A DNA stretch of 21,548 nucleotides, taken from assembly GCA_013205415.1 (NCBI GenBank), contig JABMMY010000180.1:1-21548 (forward strand), written 5' to 3'. The notes below the pieces were generated by a model. That model had not been told where the DNA came from. It saw nothing but the letters and a program-made list of their open reading frames with translations, and made no database searches. The translations under genes and the position numbers were made by a program. The DNA comes from Deltaproteobacteria bacterium (GTDB lineage: Bacteria > Bdellovibrionota > FAC87 > UBA2466). Below are positions 6,563 through 13,934 of this stretch, in pieces; position 1 is the first letter of the stretch, and every line of letters starts with the position of its first letter.

Positions 6563-6724
6563 TTATTCAGTTAGTTTCTGTTCAAAATAGATCCCCTCTC
6601 CCGCCGTGGTACTAGGCAATACCTGATAATAGGGTTCGAGAATTGGACTTACTGTATTCCTAGAGAGTCTAGACACTCTAAGGCCACTTATGGTCACTGA
6701 AATAGAGTCATCGGATGGGTTCAG
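6563..6724 (-). pseudogene. C-terminal coding remnant, family unknown
   Basis: On the minus strand an uninterrupted 53-codon frame ends at a TAA (6563-6565) and is bounded upstream by two in-frame TAG codons (from 6725). Its translation has normal protein composition, with segments SVTISGLRVSRLSRN, PILEPYYQVLPSTTAGEG and IYFEQKLTE. There is no ATG and no room for a full gene before the divergent gene at 6803. It is best read as the 3' end of a truncated gene left at the junction with the pxp operon. I do not recognise the family. Chance cannot be excluded for so short a frame. Confidence 0.35.
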
Positions 6725-6802
6725 CTACCCCTAGTGTTGGAGCTTAATTTGCAAACTCATAGCTAAGTGATGAAGTGAGCCCCAGATTAAGAGGATGTTG
6801 TG

Positions 6803-8044
6803 ATGATACGCGAGTTATTTTATTTTTTAGCTATACCTTTATGCCTGACACCTTTAAAAGTTCTAGCGGAAACGAGTGAGCCCTCTCACGAAAATAGTGG
6901 AGTCGTCTTAACTAGACCGATCAATTCCAGTCCCCTCTCTGGGATTAGTTTTACCTGCACTCAAGAGGAGATCACGAAAATTAAATTAGACTTCGAGAAA
7001 CTTTTTGGCTCTTATGGTTGGTTAGAACCTAAAATTCAGGTTAAAACTCACCTCTCTGCTGAAGGCACCCAATTACGTTTAGTTCTAAATACCCCCTCGA
7101 CCGATACCGATACCTTAACCTTAAATCAACGTGCCGAATTAAAATTAGTCGACGATATCGATAAGGTTAAAGATAAAGATGGAAACCTTAAAGACTATAA
7201 ACACGCAGGTGAAAAGGAAATTTTAGCCGCCATGCTTCAGCATGGAAGACTCTTCGAATTTGATCATGGCTACTGCTCTTTTGATAAGGTGATGGAACAG
7301 GTTAAGATCAGAAAAAATATTATTCATTGGGGAATTCGCGCCATGTGGGAGTTTCCAGATTCAGGAACCTCTCTTATCAATCGTGAGAAGTGGAATATCG
7401 ACGGAAATCTTCAAAAAGGGGTCTCTAGTACTGAAGCTGTAGCCGATGCTTTCATCGGAAATTTTAAATATGAGATCGGTTGTACGAGAGCTTGCCAACA
7501 AATAATGGCACAGGGAATCTTAGATTACTTTAAAAACGTCAAAAAAGACTCTGTGATGACCGCCTATTTAGATAGCGTGACCCAGCCCCACCCCTATGCC
7601 ACCATGGCCATGAAGGGTCCTTCAAAAAAATTAATGACTCGTGAAGGAACTTTAGTTGATCGCCACTTTGACGTGCCAGGAAATAATTGGGTACCAGGTG
7701 ATTGGGGTTGGATTAAAAACTCCGATAACGACTCTGCTGAAGAGAACGGACTTGAGGGATGTAATATCGTTTATATCGGGAGTGGATTATTTGTTGTTTA
7801 TTATGGCGATGCCAAGGACCGAACTCTGGATGAATGTTTAGTCCGCGTTTACCAATGGAGACACTCATCAAAACAGCAGCCTGAAACGCAAAAACTTAAG
7901 GACCTACTAAGAAAAGATCCCTACGATATCGACCCAGGTTTGCTTCGAAATGTCAGAGACTTTCCTAAAAACTTTAAGTCTTTACCGATCGATAAACAAC
8001 CTACAACTAAAATCATGAATCTCTTTCCCTATATTTCGGATTAA
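6803..8044 (+). CDS. Secreted Tgl-like protein-glutamine gamma-glutamyltransferase
   Basis: A signal peptide (about residues 1-22, cleaved after KVLA) precedes a region that tracks the Bacillus subtilis spore transglutaminase Tgl (recalled, not searched). VMEQVKIRKNII matches its ELMFELKLRMNIV. FKYEIGCTRACQQI matches FYAFECATAIVII, with C227 at the nucleophile. GDWGWIKNS matches GDCLYFKNP, and EGCNIVYIG matches RGENVILLG. Tgl crosslinks proteins through glutamine and lysine side chains. At 413 residues it is much longer than Tgl (245), with an extra N-terminal domain. The Tgl catalytic Glu187 position is Cys320 here, and Glu115 is Gly226. GAGG at 6791-6794 favours the ATG at 6803 over the GTG at 6800. 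The next gene starts 24 bases after its stop. Confidence 0.65.
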   Translation: MIRELFYFLAIPLCLTPLKVLAETSEPSHENSGVVLTRPINSSPLSGISFTCTQEEITKIKLDFEKLFGSYGWLEPKIQVKTHLSAEGTQLRLVLNTPSTDTDTLTLNQRAELKLVDDIDKVKDKDGNLKDYKHAGEKEILAAMLQHGRLFEFDHGYCSFDKVMEQVKIRKNIIHWGIRAMWEFPDSGTSLINREKWNIDGNLQKGVSSTEAVADAFIGNFKYEIGCTRACQQIMAQGILDYFKNVKKDSVMTAYLDSVTQPHPYATMAMKGPSKKLMTREGTLVDRHFDVPGNNWVPGDWGWIKNSDNDSAEENGLEGCNIVYIGSGLFVVYYGDAKDRTLDECLVRVYQWRHSSKQQPETQKLKDLLRKDPYDIDPGLLRNVRDFPKNFKSLPIDKQPTTKIMNLFPYISD

Positions 8045-8068
8045 GTCAATTCTGGTACAATTCACTTT

Positions 8069-9226
8069 ATGGTTCAACCAGTCACAGCTAAGAGAGTACT
8101 CATACATGCACTAGGGGCCGATATGGGAGGTGCACTTCGACATTTGACCCATTTTCTTCCAGCACTGTCTCAATCGCAATCGATCCTCATCACCAGGCCT
8201 CACTATATTATTTTAATAAGAAATAAAATAAAAAAGCCGCCCGAGGTGAAACACATCACCTTTATCTCTCTACCTAATTGTCTTTCGAGTTCTTTTATAA
8301 TGAGATTTATTTTTGATAATCTTCTGCTTCCGATTTATCTCAAACTCAAAAACATAGATACGGTGGTTTCACTCACTAATTTCGGACCGCTTTGGGGTGC
8401 TAAAACTATTGTTTTCCAGAGAAACCTAATTTACTTTTCTAGGTGGTATTACCAGCAACTACCCTTTTCTAAAAAACCACCTCTTTTGTTAAGGAGGTTT
8501 CTTTCCTACTTTTTAATGAAGCGGGCGAAGATGATCGTGGTTCCCTCTCAATCGATGCGCGATCGAATTATCGAACAATTCAAAGGTTTAGATCCCGAAA
8601 AATTTACCATATTTCCTCATGCCATAGAGTTACCACCTCCGCCCTTAATTCCGGTTAAACAAACTTTAATTACATTATTCCAAACACCCTGCCCTATTTT
8701 TTTATACCCTTCCCATTTAGCGGCCCACAAAGGGTATGACATTTTGCTTCAAGGACTAGGGGCACTGAAGCGCCTTTACCATCTGGATTTTCGATGCCTA
8801 CTTACCTGCTCTTTAGAGGAGTGGCCTGAGAGTAAGGAGCCTTTTTTAAAGTTAATTCAGAATGAGCAAATTCAGAATGAGGTCACCTTTATTGGAATGG
8901 TGTCACATCATGAAATGACCTACCTATATCAAAACTCAACACTGGTTGTGTTTCCGTCTATCTTAGAGAGTTTTGGATATCCCCTAGTGGAGGCTTTAAG
9001 TCATGGAGTCCCCCTTATCGCGGCCGATACCGAAATTAATCGTGAGATATGTCAAGATGGAGCCCTTTATTATCCTCCATTTAATCCCGAAGCTTTAGCA
9101 GCCCAATTGAAAGCTGCCTTTGATCCCGAAATCAGAAAAAAATTATCTCAAAAGGCAAAATCTCAATTTGCTAGCCGAGATTGGAGCTGGGGAACCTACG
9201 TTAGAGACTTTGAAAAATTAATCTAA
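8069..9226 (+). CDS. Glycosyltransferase family 4 (GT-B fold)
   Basis: The protein is 385 residues with the two-Rossmann GT-B layout. The N-terminal half includes the glycine-rich GADMGGALRH acceptor-side loop. The C-terminal domain has YPSHLAAHKGYDILLQGL and the GT4 donor-binding block ESFGYPLVEALSHGVPLIAAD (about 318-338), where the first Glu and the PLVEA Glu contact the nucleotide sugar in this family. No membrane anchor is present, so it acts in the cytoplasm, probably on a surface polysaccharide or glycolipid; substrates cannot be deduced. It follows the Tgl-like gene closely and may be co-transcribed. No strong Shine-Dalgarno precedes the ATG. Confidence 0.85.
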   Translation: MVQPVTAKRVLIHALGADMGGALRHLTHFLPALSQSQSILITRPHYIILIRNKIKKPPEVKHITFISLPNCLSSSFIMRFIFDNLLLPIYLKLKNIDTVVSLTNFGPLWGAKTIVFQRNLIYFSRWYYQQLPFSKKPPLLLRRFLSYFLMKRAKMIVVPSQSMRDRIIEQFKGLDPEKFTIFPHAIELPPPPLIPVKQTLITLFQTPCPIFLYPSHLAAHKGYDILLQGLGALKRLYHLDFRCLLTCSLEEWPESKEPFLKLIQNEQIQNEVTFIGMVSHHEMTYLYQNSTLVVFPSILESFGYPLVEALSHGVPLIAADTEINREICQDGALYYPPFNPEALAAQLKAAFDPEIRKKLSQKAKSQFASRDWSWGTYVRDFEKLI

Positions 9227-9283
9227 GTGTGCCCCTTTGACTAAGCTCAATAGTTTGATAGGCTCCATTCTTTAGGAGTCACC

Positions 9284-10633
9284 ATGCTACACAAAAATAT
9301 TTTAGGCGCTATCGGAAGAACCCCTCTCGTAAAAATAAATCGATTGGCCTCGCATTTAAAATGTAATCTTTATGCAAAATGTGAGTTTTTAAATCCGGGC
9401 GGATCCATTAAAGACCGTATTGGTTGGCGCATGGTAGAGGATGCTGAGAAATCTGGCCGTATCAAACCTGGTGATACTCTCATTGAACCCACAAGTGGCA
9501 ACACCGGTATTGGCATTGCTTTAGCTGGAGCTGTTAGGGGCTATAGAATCATTATAACAATGCCTGAAAAAATGAGCCGAGAGAAACAGGTTATTCTAGA
9601 GGCTTTAGGAGCAGAAATTATTCGAACTCCTACAGCAGCCGCCTGGGACTCTCCAGAAAGTCATATTGGAGTCGCAAAAAAACTAAAAAAAGAGCTCCCC
9701 AATGCCCACGTTTTGGACCAATACGCAAACCCCTCTAATCCTCAAGTCCACTATGATACGACCGCTGAAGAGATTATTAAAGATCTAGATGGCAAGGTAG
9801 ACATGGTAGTGATGTCGGCCGGCACCGGCGGAACTATTACTGGAGTTGCTAAACGTCTTAGAGAACACAATCCCAATGTACAGATCATTGGAGTGGATCC
9901 TGTAGGGTCTATTTTAGGTGGAGGCACCTTAATTGCTCCCTATAAAGTAGAGGGAATTGGTTATGATTTTTTCCCCGATGTTTTAGATCTTTCTCTAGTC
10001 ACTCGATGGATTAAAACTACCGATAGAGAGTCTTTTACCTTAGCTCGTCGGATGATCCGAGAGGAGGGACTTCTTTGTGGTGGGTCTTGTGGATCAGCCA
10101 TGTACGGGGCTTTAGAGGCGGCCAATAGCCTTAAAGAAGGGCAAAATTGCGTCGTGATTCTTCCCGATGGAGTTCGGAACTACATGACGAAGTTCATAGA
10201 TAATCAATGGATGAAGGAAAATAAATTTTCAAGTATTCCCACTCTTAATGGCACGGTGTCCGAATTAATTCGGCAGCAGGATAGAAACAGTCTAATCACA
10301 CTGGAACACACCGAAAAAATTTCAACGGCTATTCGATTAATGAAAGATAAAGGCATTTCGCAAATTCCAGTGACTCAAGACGGTTGGCTCTTAGGCCTAT
10401 TGACCGAGGACTATATTTTGCAGGTGTTCTCCTCTAAGCAGGTCACAGGTGACAGCTATGTGTACATGGTCACCGACCGATCGGTAGCCTGTGTAGACGA
10501 GACAACCCCGTTAGATTCCCTACACGATACTTTAATGAGAACTAGTTGTGCTGTCGTAGTTGATGCACAAAAAAAGCCTCAAAAAATTGTAACAAAGATC
10601 GATCTTGTCGAGTGGATGACCCGAATACGATAA
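9284..10633 (+). CDS. Cystathionine beta-synthase with C-terminal CBS pair
   Basis: A fold-type II PLP enzyme of 449 residues. The PLP lysine is K43 in NPGGSIKDR. PTSGNTGIG binds the substrate carboxylate and SAGTGGTITG the phosphate. VEGIGYDFFPDVLD is the block that separates cystathionine beta-synthases from cysteine synthases. Residues about 325-449 form two CBS (Bateman) repeats, usually regulatory through adenosyl ligands. The reaction is serine (or cysteine) plus homocysteine to cystathionine. AGGAG at 9274-9278 is well placed for the ATG at 9284. The gene stands alone with short gaps on both sides. CysK/CysM is less likely because of the Bateman module. Confidence 0.92.
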   Translation: MLHKNILGAIGRTPLVKINRLASHLKCNLYAKCEFLNPGGSIKDRIGWRMVEDAEKSGRIKPGDTLIEPTSGNTGIGIALAGAVRGYRIIITMPEKMSREKQVILEALGAEIIRTPTAAAWDSPESHIGVAKKLKKELPNAHVLDQYANPSNPQVHYDTTAEEIIKDLDGKVDMVVMSAGTGGTITGVAKRLREHNPNVQIIGVDPVGSILGGGTLIAPYKVEGIGYDFFPDVLDLSLVTRWIKTTDRESFTLARRMIREEGLLCGGSCGSAMYGALEAANSLKEGQNCVVILPDGVRNYMTKFIDNQWMKENKFSSIPTLNGTVSELIRQQDRNSLITLEHTEKISTAIRLMKDKGISQIPVTQDGWLLGLLTEDYILQVFSSKQVTGDSYVYMVTDRSVACVDETTPLDSLHDTLMRTSCAVVVDAQKKPQKIVTKIDLVEWMTRIR

Positions 10634-10672
10634 AATAGATTTTGGGTCGATAGGATAAACTTTATAAATACC

Positions 10673-10701
10673 TTGAATTCGACTAAAGATACTTCAATAA
10701 T
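10673..10701 (+). promoter_or_regulatory. Candidate sigma-70 promoter for trxA
   Basis: TTGAAT (10673-10678) and AATAAT (10696-10701) are separated by exactly 17 bp, 32 bp before the thioredoxin ATG. AGGAG at 10721-10725 lies in the resulting leader. The match is good but unproven. Confidence 0.5.
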
Positions 10702-10733
10702 ACTTCATAGATTGACTCACAGGAGAAATACCC

Positions 10734-11069
10734 ATGACGAATAAAAACATTACAAATCTAGATGACACTAACTTTTCTGATGCCGTGGAAAAGGACTCCA
10801 CCCCCATCTTAGTAGATTTTTGGGCAGAATGGTGCATGCCTTGCCGTGCCTTAGCTCCTATCATTGAGGAATTAGCTACCGAATTTCAAGGCAAGGTACG
10901 TTTTGCTAAGGTCAATGTAGATGATTGCAAAACAGTTCCAGGACAATTTGGAATTCGTGGCATTCCTACCTTGATTCTTTTTCAAGATGGTAAAAAGGTA
11001 AATGAACTCGTTGGAAATCAGCCTAAAGAGAAAATAAAGATGATGATCTCCAAAGTGGTTCCTGCTTAA
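10734..11069 (+). CDS. trxA: Thioredoxin with WCMPC active site
   Basis: The protein is 111 residues, the usual thioredoxin length. DFWAEWCMPCRALAPI places the redox cysteines at C34 and C37, VNVDDC is the beta-3 strand, and RGIPTLILF carries the cis-proline. It reduces disulfides in the cytoplasm and could feed methionine sulfoxide reductase and other thiol enzymes. The dipeptide between the cysteines is Met-Pro instead of the canonical Gly-Pro, which should shift the redox potential. A further Cys lies in VDDC. AGGAG eight bases before the ATG is a good Shine-Dalgarno. The HD-domain gene follows after 12 bases, probably in one transcript. Confidence 0.93.
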   Translation: MTNKNITNLDDTNFSDAVEKDSTPILVDFWAEWCMPCRALAPIIEELATEFQGKVRFAKVNVDDCKTVPGQFGIRGIPTLILFQDGKKVNELVGNQPKEKIKMMISKVVPA

Positions 11070-11081
11070 GTTGAGTTTGGT

Positions 11082-11669
11082 ATGAATTTTTTGCCACTCA
11101 CACTAGCTTTCGATTTTGCGCAAAAAATCCATGGCAATCAAAAATGGAAGCAAACGGAGAGACCCTTTTTGTACCACCCTTTGCGGGTGGCTTCGTTAGT
11201 CCTTTTTTATGGGGGTAATGAGTCTGAAGCGCAGGCCGCATTACTACACGATACCATCTCTGCGGGGGTCACCTGTGATGAGCTTGAGCTGTCATTCGGA
11301 AAAATAGTGGCAGATCTTGTCAGAGCTTTTCAAGACCCTCCAGAAATAGCAGATCACAAAATAGAATGGTCGGAGATAAAAAAAGCCTATTTAAATAAAA
11401 TGGAAACTCTCCCCCCTGCTACAGTTTTTATTATCGCCTGCGAAGAGCTAGAGGAGCTTTCGGTACTCCTTCATGATCTTAAATTTTCAGCGCTACAGGT
11501 ATGGGCTCAGTATCCGGTACCGGGGCGGGATGTGGGTTGGTATTTTAATAACCTTACCAAAGTATTTTATAAAAAGTTGATCGATCCAAAATATCACCAG
11601 ATCGTTTCAGAGTTTGCCTCTCAGACGAAAATACTCTCTAGATTAGTTTTTGAAGGAATTGATATCTAA
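11082..11669 (+). CDS. Small HD-domain protein related to SpoT/MESH1 alarmone hydrolases, active site degenerate
   Basis: The 195-residue protein follows the MESH1-type small alarmone hydrolase plan. AFDFAQKIHGNQ is the first helix, RPFLYHPLRVA gives the metal ligand H32, AALLHDTI gives H56-D57, and ELELSFGKIVADLV follows. In active enzymes HDTVED continues with the catalytic Glu-Asp; here it reads HDTISA. The later metal Asp in LADKLYN is replaced by ACEELEEL (119-126). It may bind (p)ppGpp or another nucleotide without hydrolysing it, or act on something else (inference). It has no signal or membrane segment. It lies 12 bases after trxA and its end overlaps the convergent HNH gene by four bases. 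A generic HD phosphohydrolase is the alternative. Confidence 0.65.
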   Translation: MNFLPLTLAFDFAQKIHGNQKWKQTERPFLYHPLRVASLVLFYGGNESEAQAALLHDTISAGVTCDELELSFGKIVADLVRAFQDPPEIADHKIEWSEIKKAYLNKMETLPPATVFIIACEELEELSVLLHDLKFSALQVWAQYPVPGRDVGWYFNNLTKVFYKKLIDPKYHQIVSEFASQTKILSRLVFEGIDI

Positions 11670-12208
11670 GCGGTGATTTGATGTTGAGTATTTCCCACTA
11701 CTATTAAATAGGGATCCCAGAGATGATTTAAGGCCCTCGTTTGAAGTGGCGTGTATAACCCTGGCAACCAATTAGGAACTCGCGGTTTATTAAGTAACTT
11801 CATCCCAGCCTCTATCGGAGTTTTATCACTTTTTTTCTGATTACATTTCATACAGGCGGTGACTATATTTTCCCATGTTTTTTTTCCTCCTCGCACCGAG
11901 GGTTTCACATGGTCCATAGTGAGGTCCTTATCCGCGAATTTTTTGTAACAGTACTGACACCGATGTTCATCTCTAGAATAAAGATTGGCTCTAGAAAATC
12001 GAATCACTGGAACCTGTTTTTTAAGATTTATCCACCGACGCAGTTTTATTACGGCAGGAATTTTAAAACTTCGACTAACGGTATTAATACTAGAAGAATA
12101 CTCTTCGAGAATCTCCACCTTATCCTGAAAAACTAAGATAAAGGCCCGTTGCCAAGACACCACACGTAAAGGTTCAAATCCTGCATTAAGTAACAATGTG
12201 TGTTCCAT
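11666..12208 (-). CDS. HNH endonuclease family protein
   Basis: The 180-residue protein contains a full zinc-HNH module at about 83-130: CQYC (84-87), the catalytic pair MDH (D99-H100), a WENIVTAC core with N114, and CMKCNQKK (119-126). The N-terminal 60 residues (TLLLNAGFEPLRVVSWQRA) match the chromosomal HNH family found widely in Gram-negatives. Those proteins are not part of known restriction systems and their role is unsettled. It is the last gene of a minus-strand run rsmI, exported protein, HNH, with gaps of 38 and 24 bases. Nuclease fold is confident, biological role unknown. Confidence 0.88.
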   Translation of the reverse strand: MEHTLLLNAGFEPLRVVSWQRAFILVFQDKVEILEEYSSSINTVSRSFKIPAVIKLRRWINLKKQVPVIRFSRANLYSRDEHRCQYCYKKFADKDLTMDHVKPSVRGGKKTWENIVTACMKCNQKKSDKTPIEAGMKLLNKPRVPNWLPGLYTPLQTRALNHLWDPYLIVVGNTQHQITA

Positions 12209-12232
12209 GCGTATCTTTGATTTTAAAGGGGC

Positions 12233-12640
12233 CTACTTAAAAGGCAACCCTGTTTTAAGTATCACCTGATCCCCAAGCATTAGGCTTTGATAATCCATAG
12301 CTGGAAGGGAACTAATTTCTCTATCCCTCTCAAATCTTGCCACCGAGGTAGACTCTCCTACCTGCTTAAGTCTTAATTCGCCAAGGCTCACTCGCATTAC
12401 GTGCCAGTCCCCTGAAGACATTCGATTAGGTACTGGAACATACCGAAATGCCTCGATAGTATCTCCAATTTTAAGCCCATCTCGTTCACCGATATCGATA
12501 AAAAAATCCTTGGGCGGCAAGGGTTCTAGATAGGTCATTCTTAATCGACGAGCTACCTGAATTACAGTTCCGGTGACTGTAGCTTCAGCTCGATTGGAAA
12601 CTACGATTGAAAAAAATAAAATAATAAGAAAGGTTTTCAC
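12233..12640 (-). CDS. Small exported beta-rich protein (FlgT C-terminal-like)
   Basis: The 135-residue protein begins with a signal peptide (about 1-20, hydrophobic core LIILFFSIVVS). The mature part has GERDGLKIGDTIEAFR, then VSLGELRLKQVGESTSVARF, the pattern of the C-terminal beta-domain of the flagellar protein FlgT and related periplasmic proteins. That resemblance is weak and no other flagellar gene is nearby. The start is a GTG at 12640 with a poor Shine-Dalgarno. It lies between rsmI and the HNH gene on the same strand, probably one operon. Confidence 0.55.
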   Translation of the reverse strand: MKTFLIILFFSIVVSNRAEATVTGTVIQVARRLRMTYLEPLPPKDFFIDIGERDGLKIGDTIEAFRYVPVPNRMSSGDWHVMRVSLGELRLKQVGESTSVARFERDREISSLPAMDYQSLMLGDQVILKTGLPFK

Positions 12641-12678
12641 ACTCTACTTTTCGACAGAATGTGTGATTCTCTTCATTA

Positions 12679-13503
12679 TTACTTCGATTTTATTTTTTGC
12701 AACGCATTATATATTTCTGAGGAGGTCATGCCAAATCGTTTAGAGATCTCCTTTGCCCATTCTTTGTCAGAGGCCACTCTAAGAGCGATCTCCTTTTCCC
12801 AATCCTCAGCAACGACCTTATTTCCTGGCACTAAAATAACGGCAAATTCACCTAGCTGAGGCATAAAATCTAAGGGAATATCGGCTAGGGAAAACCACCG
12901 ATATTCCTCAAATTTTTTGGTCATCTCTCTTCCAATAAAAAGCTCGCCCTGTGGAAATTGTTTTTTCAGCTCTAGCACCGTGTCGCTAATTCTTTTTGGG
13001 GATTCAAAAAATACGAATGGAATATTTTTTCTAGCAATCGACTCCCACAATTGATTGCGTTGTTTATCTTGAGTGGGTAAAAAACCTGCAAATTCAAATG
13101 AGGTAGTTTCCATGCCACTGACAGAAATTAAGGTCGTCACACTAGAGGCACCTGGAATGGGAATCACCGGAATTTTTTCTTCATGGGCTCTTTTCACCAA
13201 TCTTGAACCTGGATCTGAAATGGCTGGAGTTCCCCTATCGGTCACCAGGCCCACCGACCTACCCTCCAGTAATATTCCAATGGCTTGATCTGTCGCCTCC
13301 TTCAAATTATGCGAAGCATAAGAGAAGACCCTTTTTCCCTGGTTGGGTATATTTAACGCCATGAGAAGACGGTGAAACTCTCTACTATCCTCGGCAAAAA
13401 AGGTGTCCACCGTTTTAAATATTTCAATTGCCCTAAGCGTTATGTCTCCAAGATTACCCAATGGGGTTGCAATGATGTATAATTTACATGTCATCTCATT
13501 CAC
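12679..13503 (-). CDS. rsmI: 16S rRNA (cytidine-1402-2'-O)-methyltransferase
   Basis: RsmI belongs to the tetrapyrrole-methylase fold and methylates the 2'-O of C1402 in 16S rRNA, using SAM. Seen here are IIATPLGNLGDITLRA at the N-terminus, AEDSRE, the family block GTPAISDPGSRLV, PIPGASS, and FFESPKR. Length is 274 residues, normal. The GTG at 13503 is preceded by AGGA with good spacing; an ATG at 13494 (MTCKLYIIATP) is the alternative and nearer to homologues. It heads the minus-strand group and is divergent from the STAS gene with only 20 bases between the starts. Confidence 0.95.
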   Translation of the reverse strand: MNEMTCKLYIIATPLGNLGDITLRAIEIFKTVDTFFAEDSREFHRLLMALNIPNQGKRVFSYASHNLKEATDQAIGILLEGRSVGLVTDRGTPAISDPGSRLVKRAHEEKIPVIPIPGASSVTTLISVSGMETTSFEFAGFLPTQDKQRNQLWESIARKNIPFVFFESPKRISDTVLELKKQFPQGELFIGREMTKKFEEYRWFSLADIPLDFMPQLGEFAVILVPGNKVVAEDWEKEIALRVASDKEWAKEISKRFGMTSSEIYNALQKIKSK

Positions 13504-13507
13504 TCTC

Positions 13508-13518
13508 TTCCTAAGGAA
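13508..13518. promoter_or_regulatory. Palindromic shared Shine-Dalgarno for divergent genes
   Basis: TTCCTAAGGAA reads as AAGGAA on the plus strand (for the ATG at 13524) and as AGGAA on the minus strand (for the GTG at 13503). One 11-bp palindrome therefore supplies both ribosome binding sites. No room is left for promoters between the genes, so each promoter must sit inside the opposite gene. Confidence 0.6.
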
Positions 13519-13523
13519 CCCCT

Positions 13524-13934
13524 ATGATAATGCGAGCAAAGCAAGACGGTAAAGTAGTTGTTTTTGAACTTGAAGGTCATTTAGAATTTGAGACCACAGT
13601 TCACTTTCAAGAGGCCTGTAAAAACATCCTGAAAAAACAGCCCGAAACCCGCCTTGTTTTCAATTTTCAAAAATTAAGGTTTGTGGGTTCAAGTGGGATT
13701 AACCATTTTATCACTACGATGAAGGACCTGCTCTTATTATCTCCGAACCCAAAAATGATCCACGTATCAACTGAGTTTGATAAAATTTTTAATGCTTATA
13801 GAACAGGAAAATACCCTTTTCATATTTATGAAGATCTCGAGGCCGCGCTTTTAGCCTTTGATAATCCAAAAACAACAAAAGCTAAAAAACATAATGCTAA
13901 TAAAGAAACACCCCCTCCTATTATCGATGCATGA
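13524..13934 (+). CDS. STAS-domain protein (anti-sigma-factor-antagonist-like)
   Basis: Residues about 5-110 form a STAS domain. VVVFELEGHLEFET is the first strand-helix. RLVFNFQKLRFVGSSGIN carries the conserved site, where S56 corresponds to the phosphorylatable serine of SpoIIAA-type antagonists (usual D-S-S-G is G-S-S-G here). Such proteins act in the cytoplasm by binding a partner-switching kinase or anti-sigma factor. No kinase or sigma factor is nearby. The tail (about 113-136) is lysine- and proline-rich and looks disordered. The stop overlaps the next start as ATGA, so it is coupled to the serine hydrolase. AAGGAA gives a good ribosome site. Confidence 0.82.
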   Translation: MIMRAKQDGKVVVFELEGHLEFETTVHFQEACKNILKKQPETRLVFNFQKLRFVGSSGINHFITTMKDLLLLSPNPKMIHVSTEFDKIFNAYRTGKYPFHIYEDLEAALLAFDNPKTTKAKKHNANKETPPPIIDA

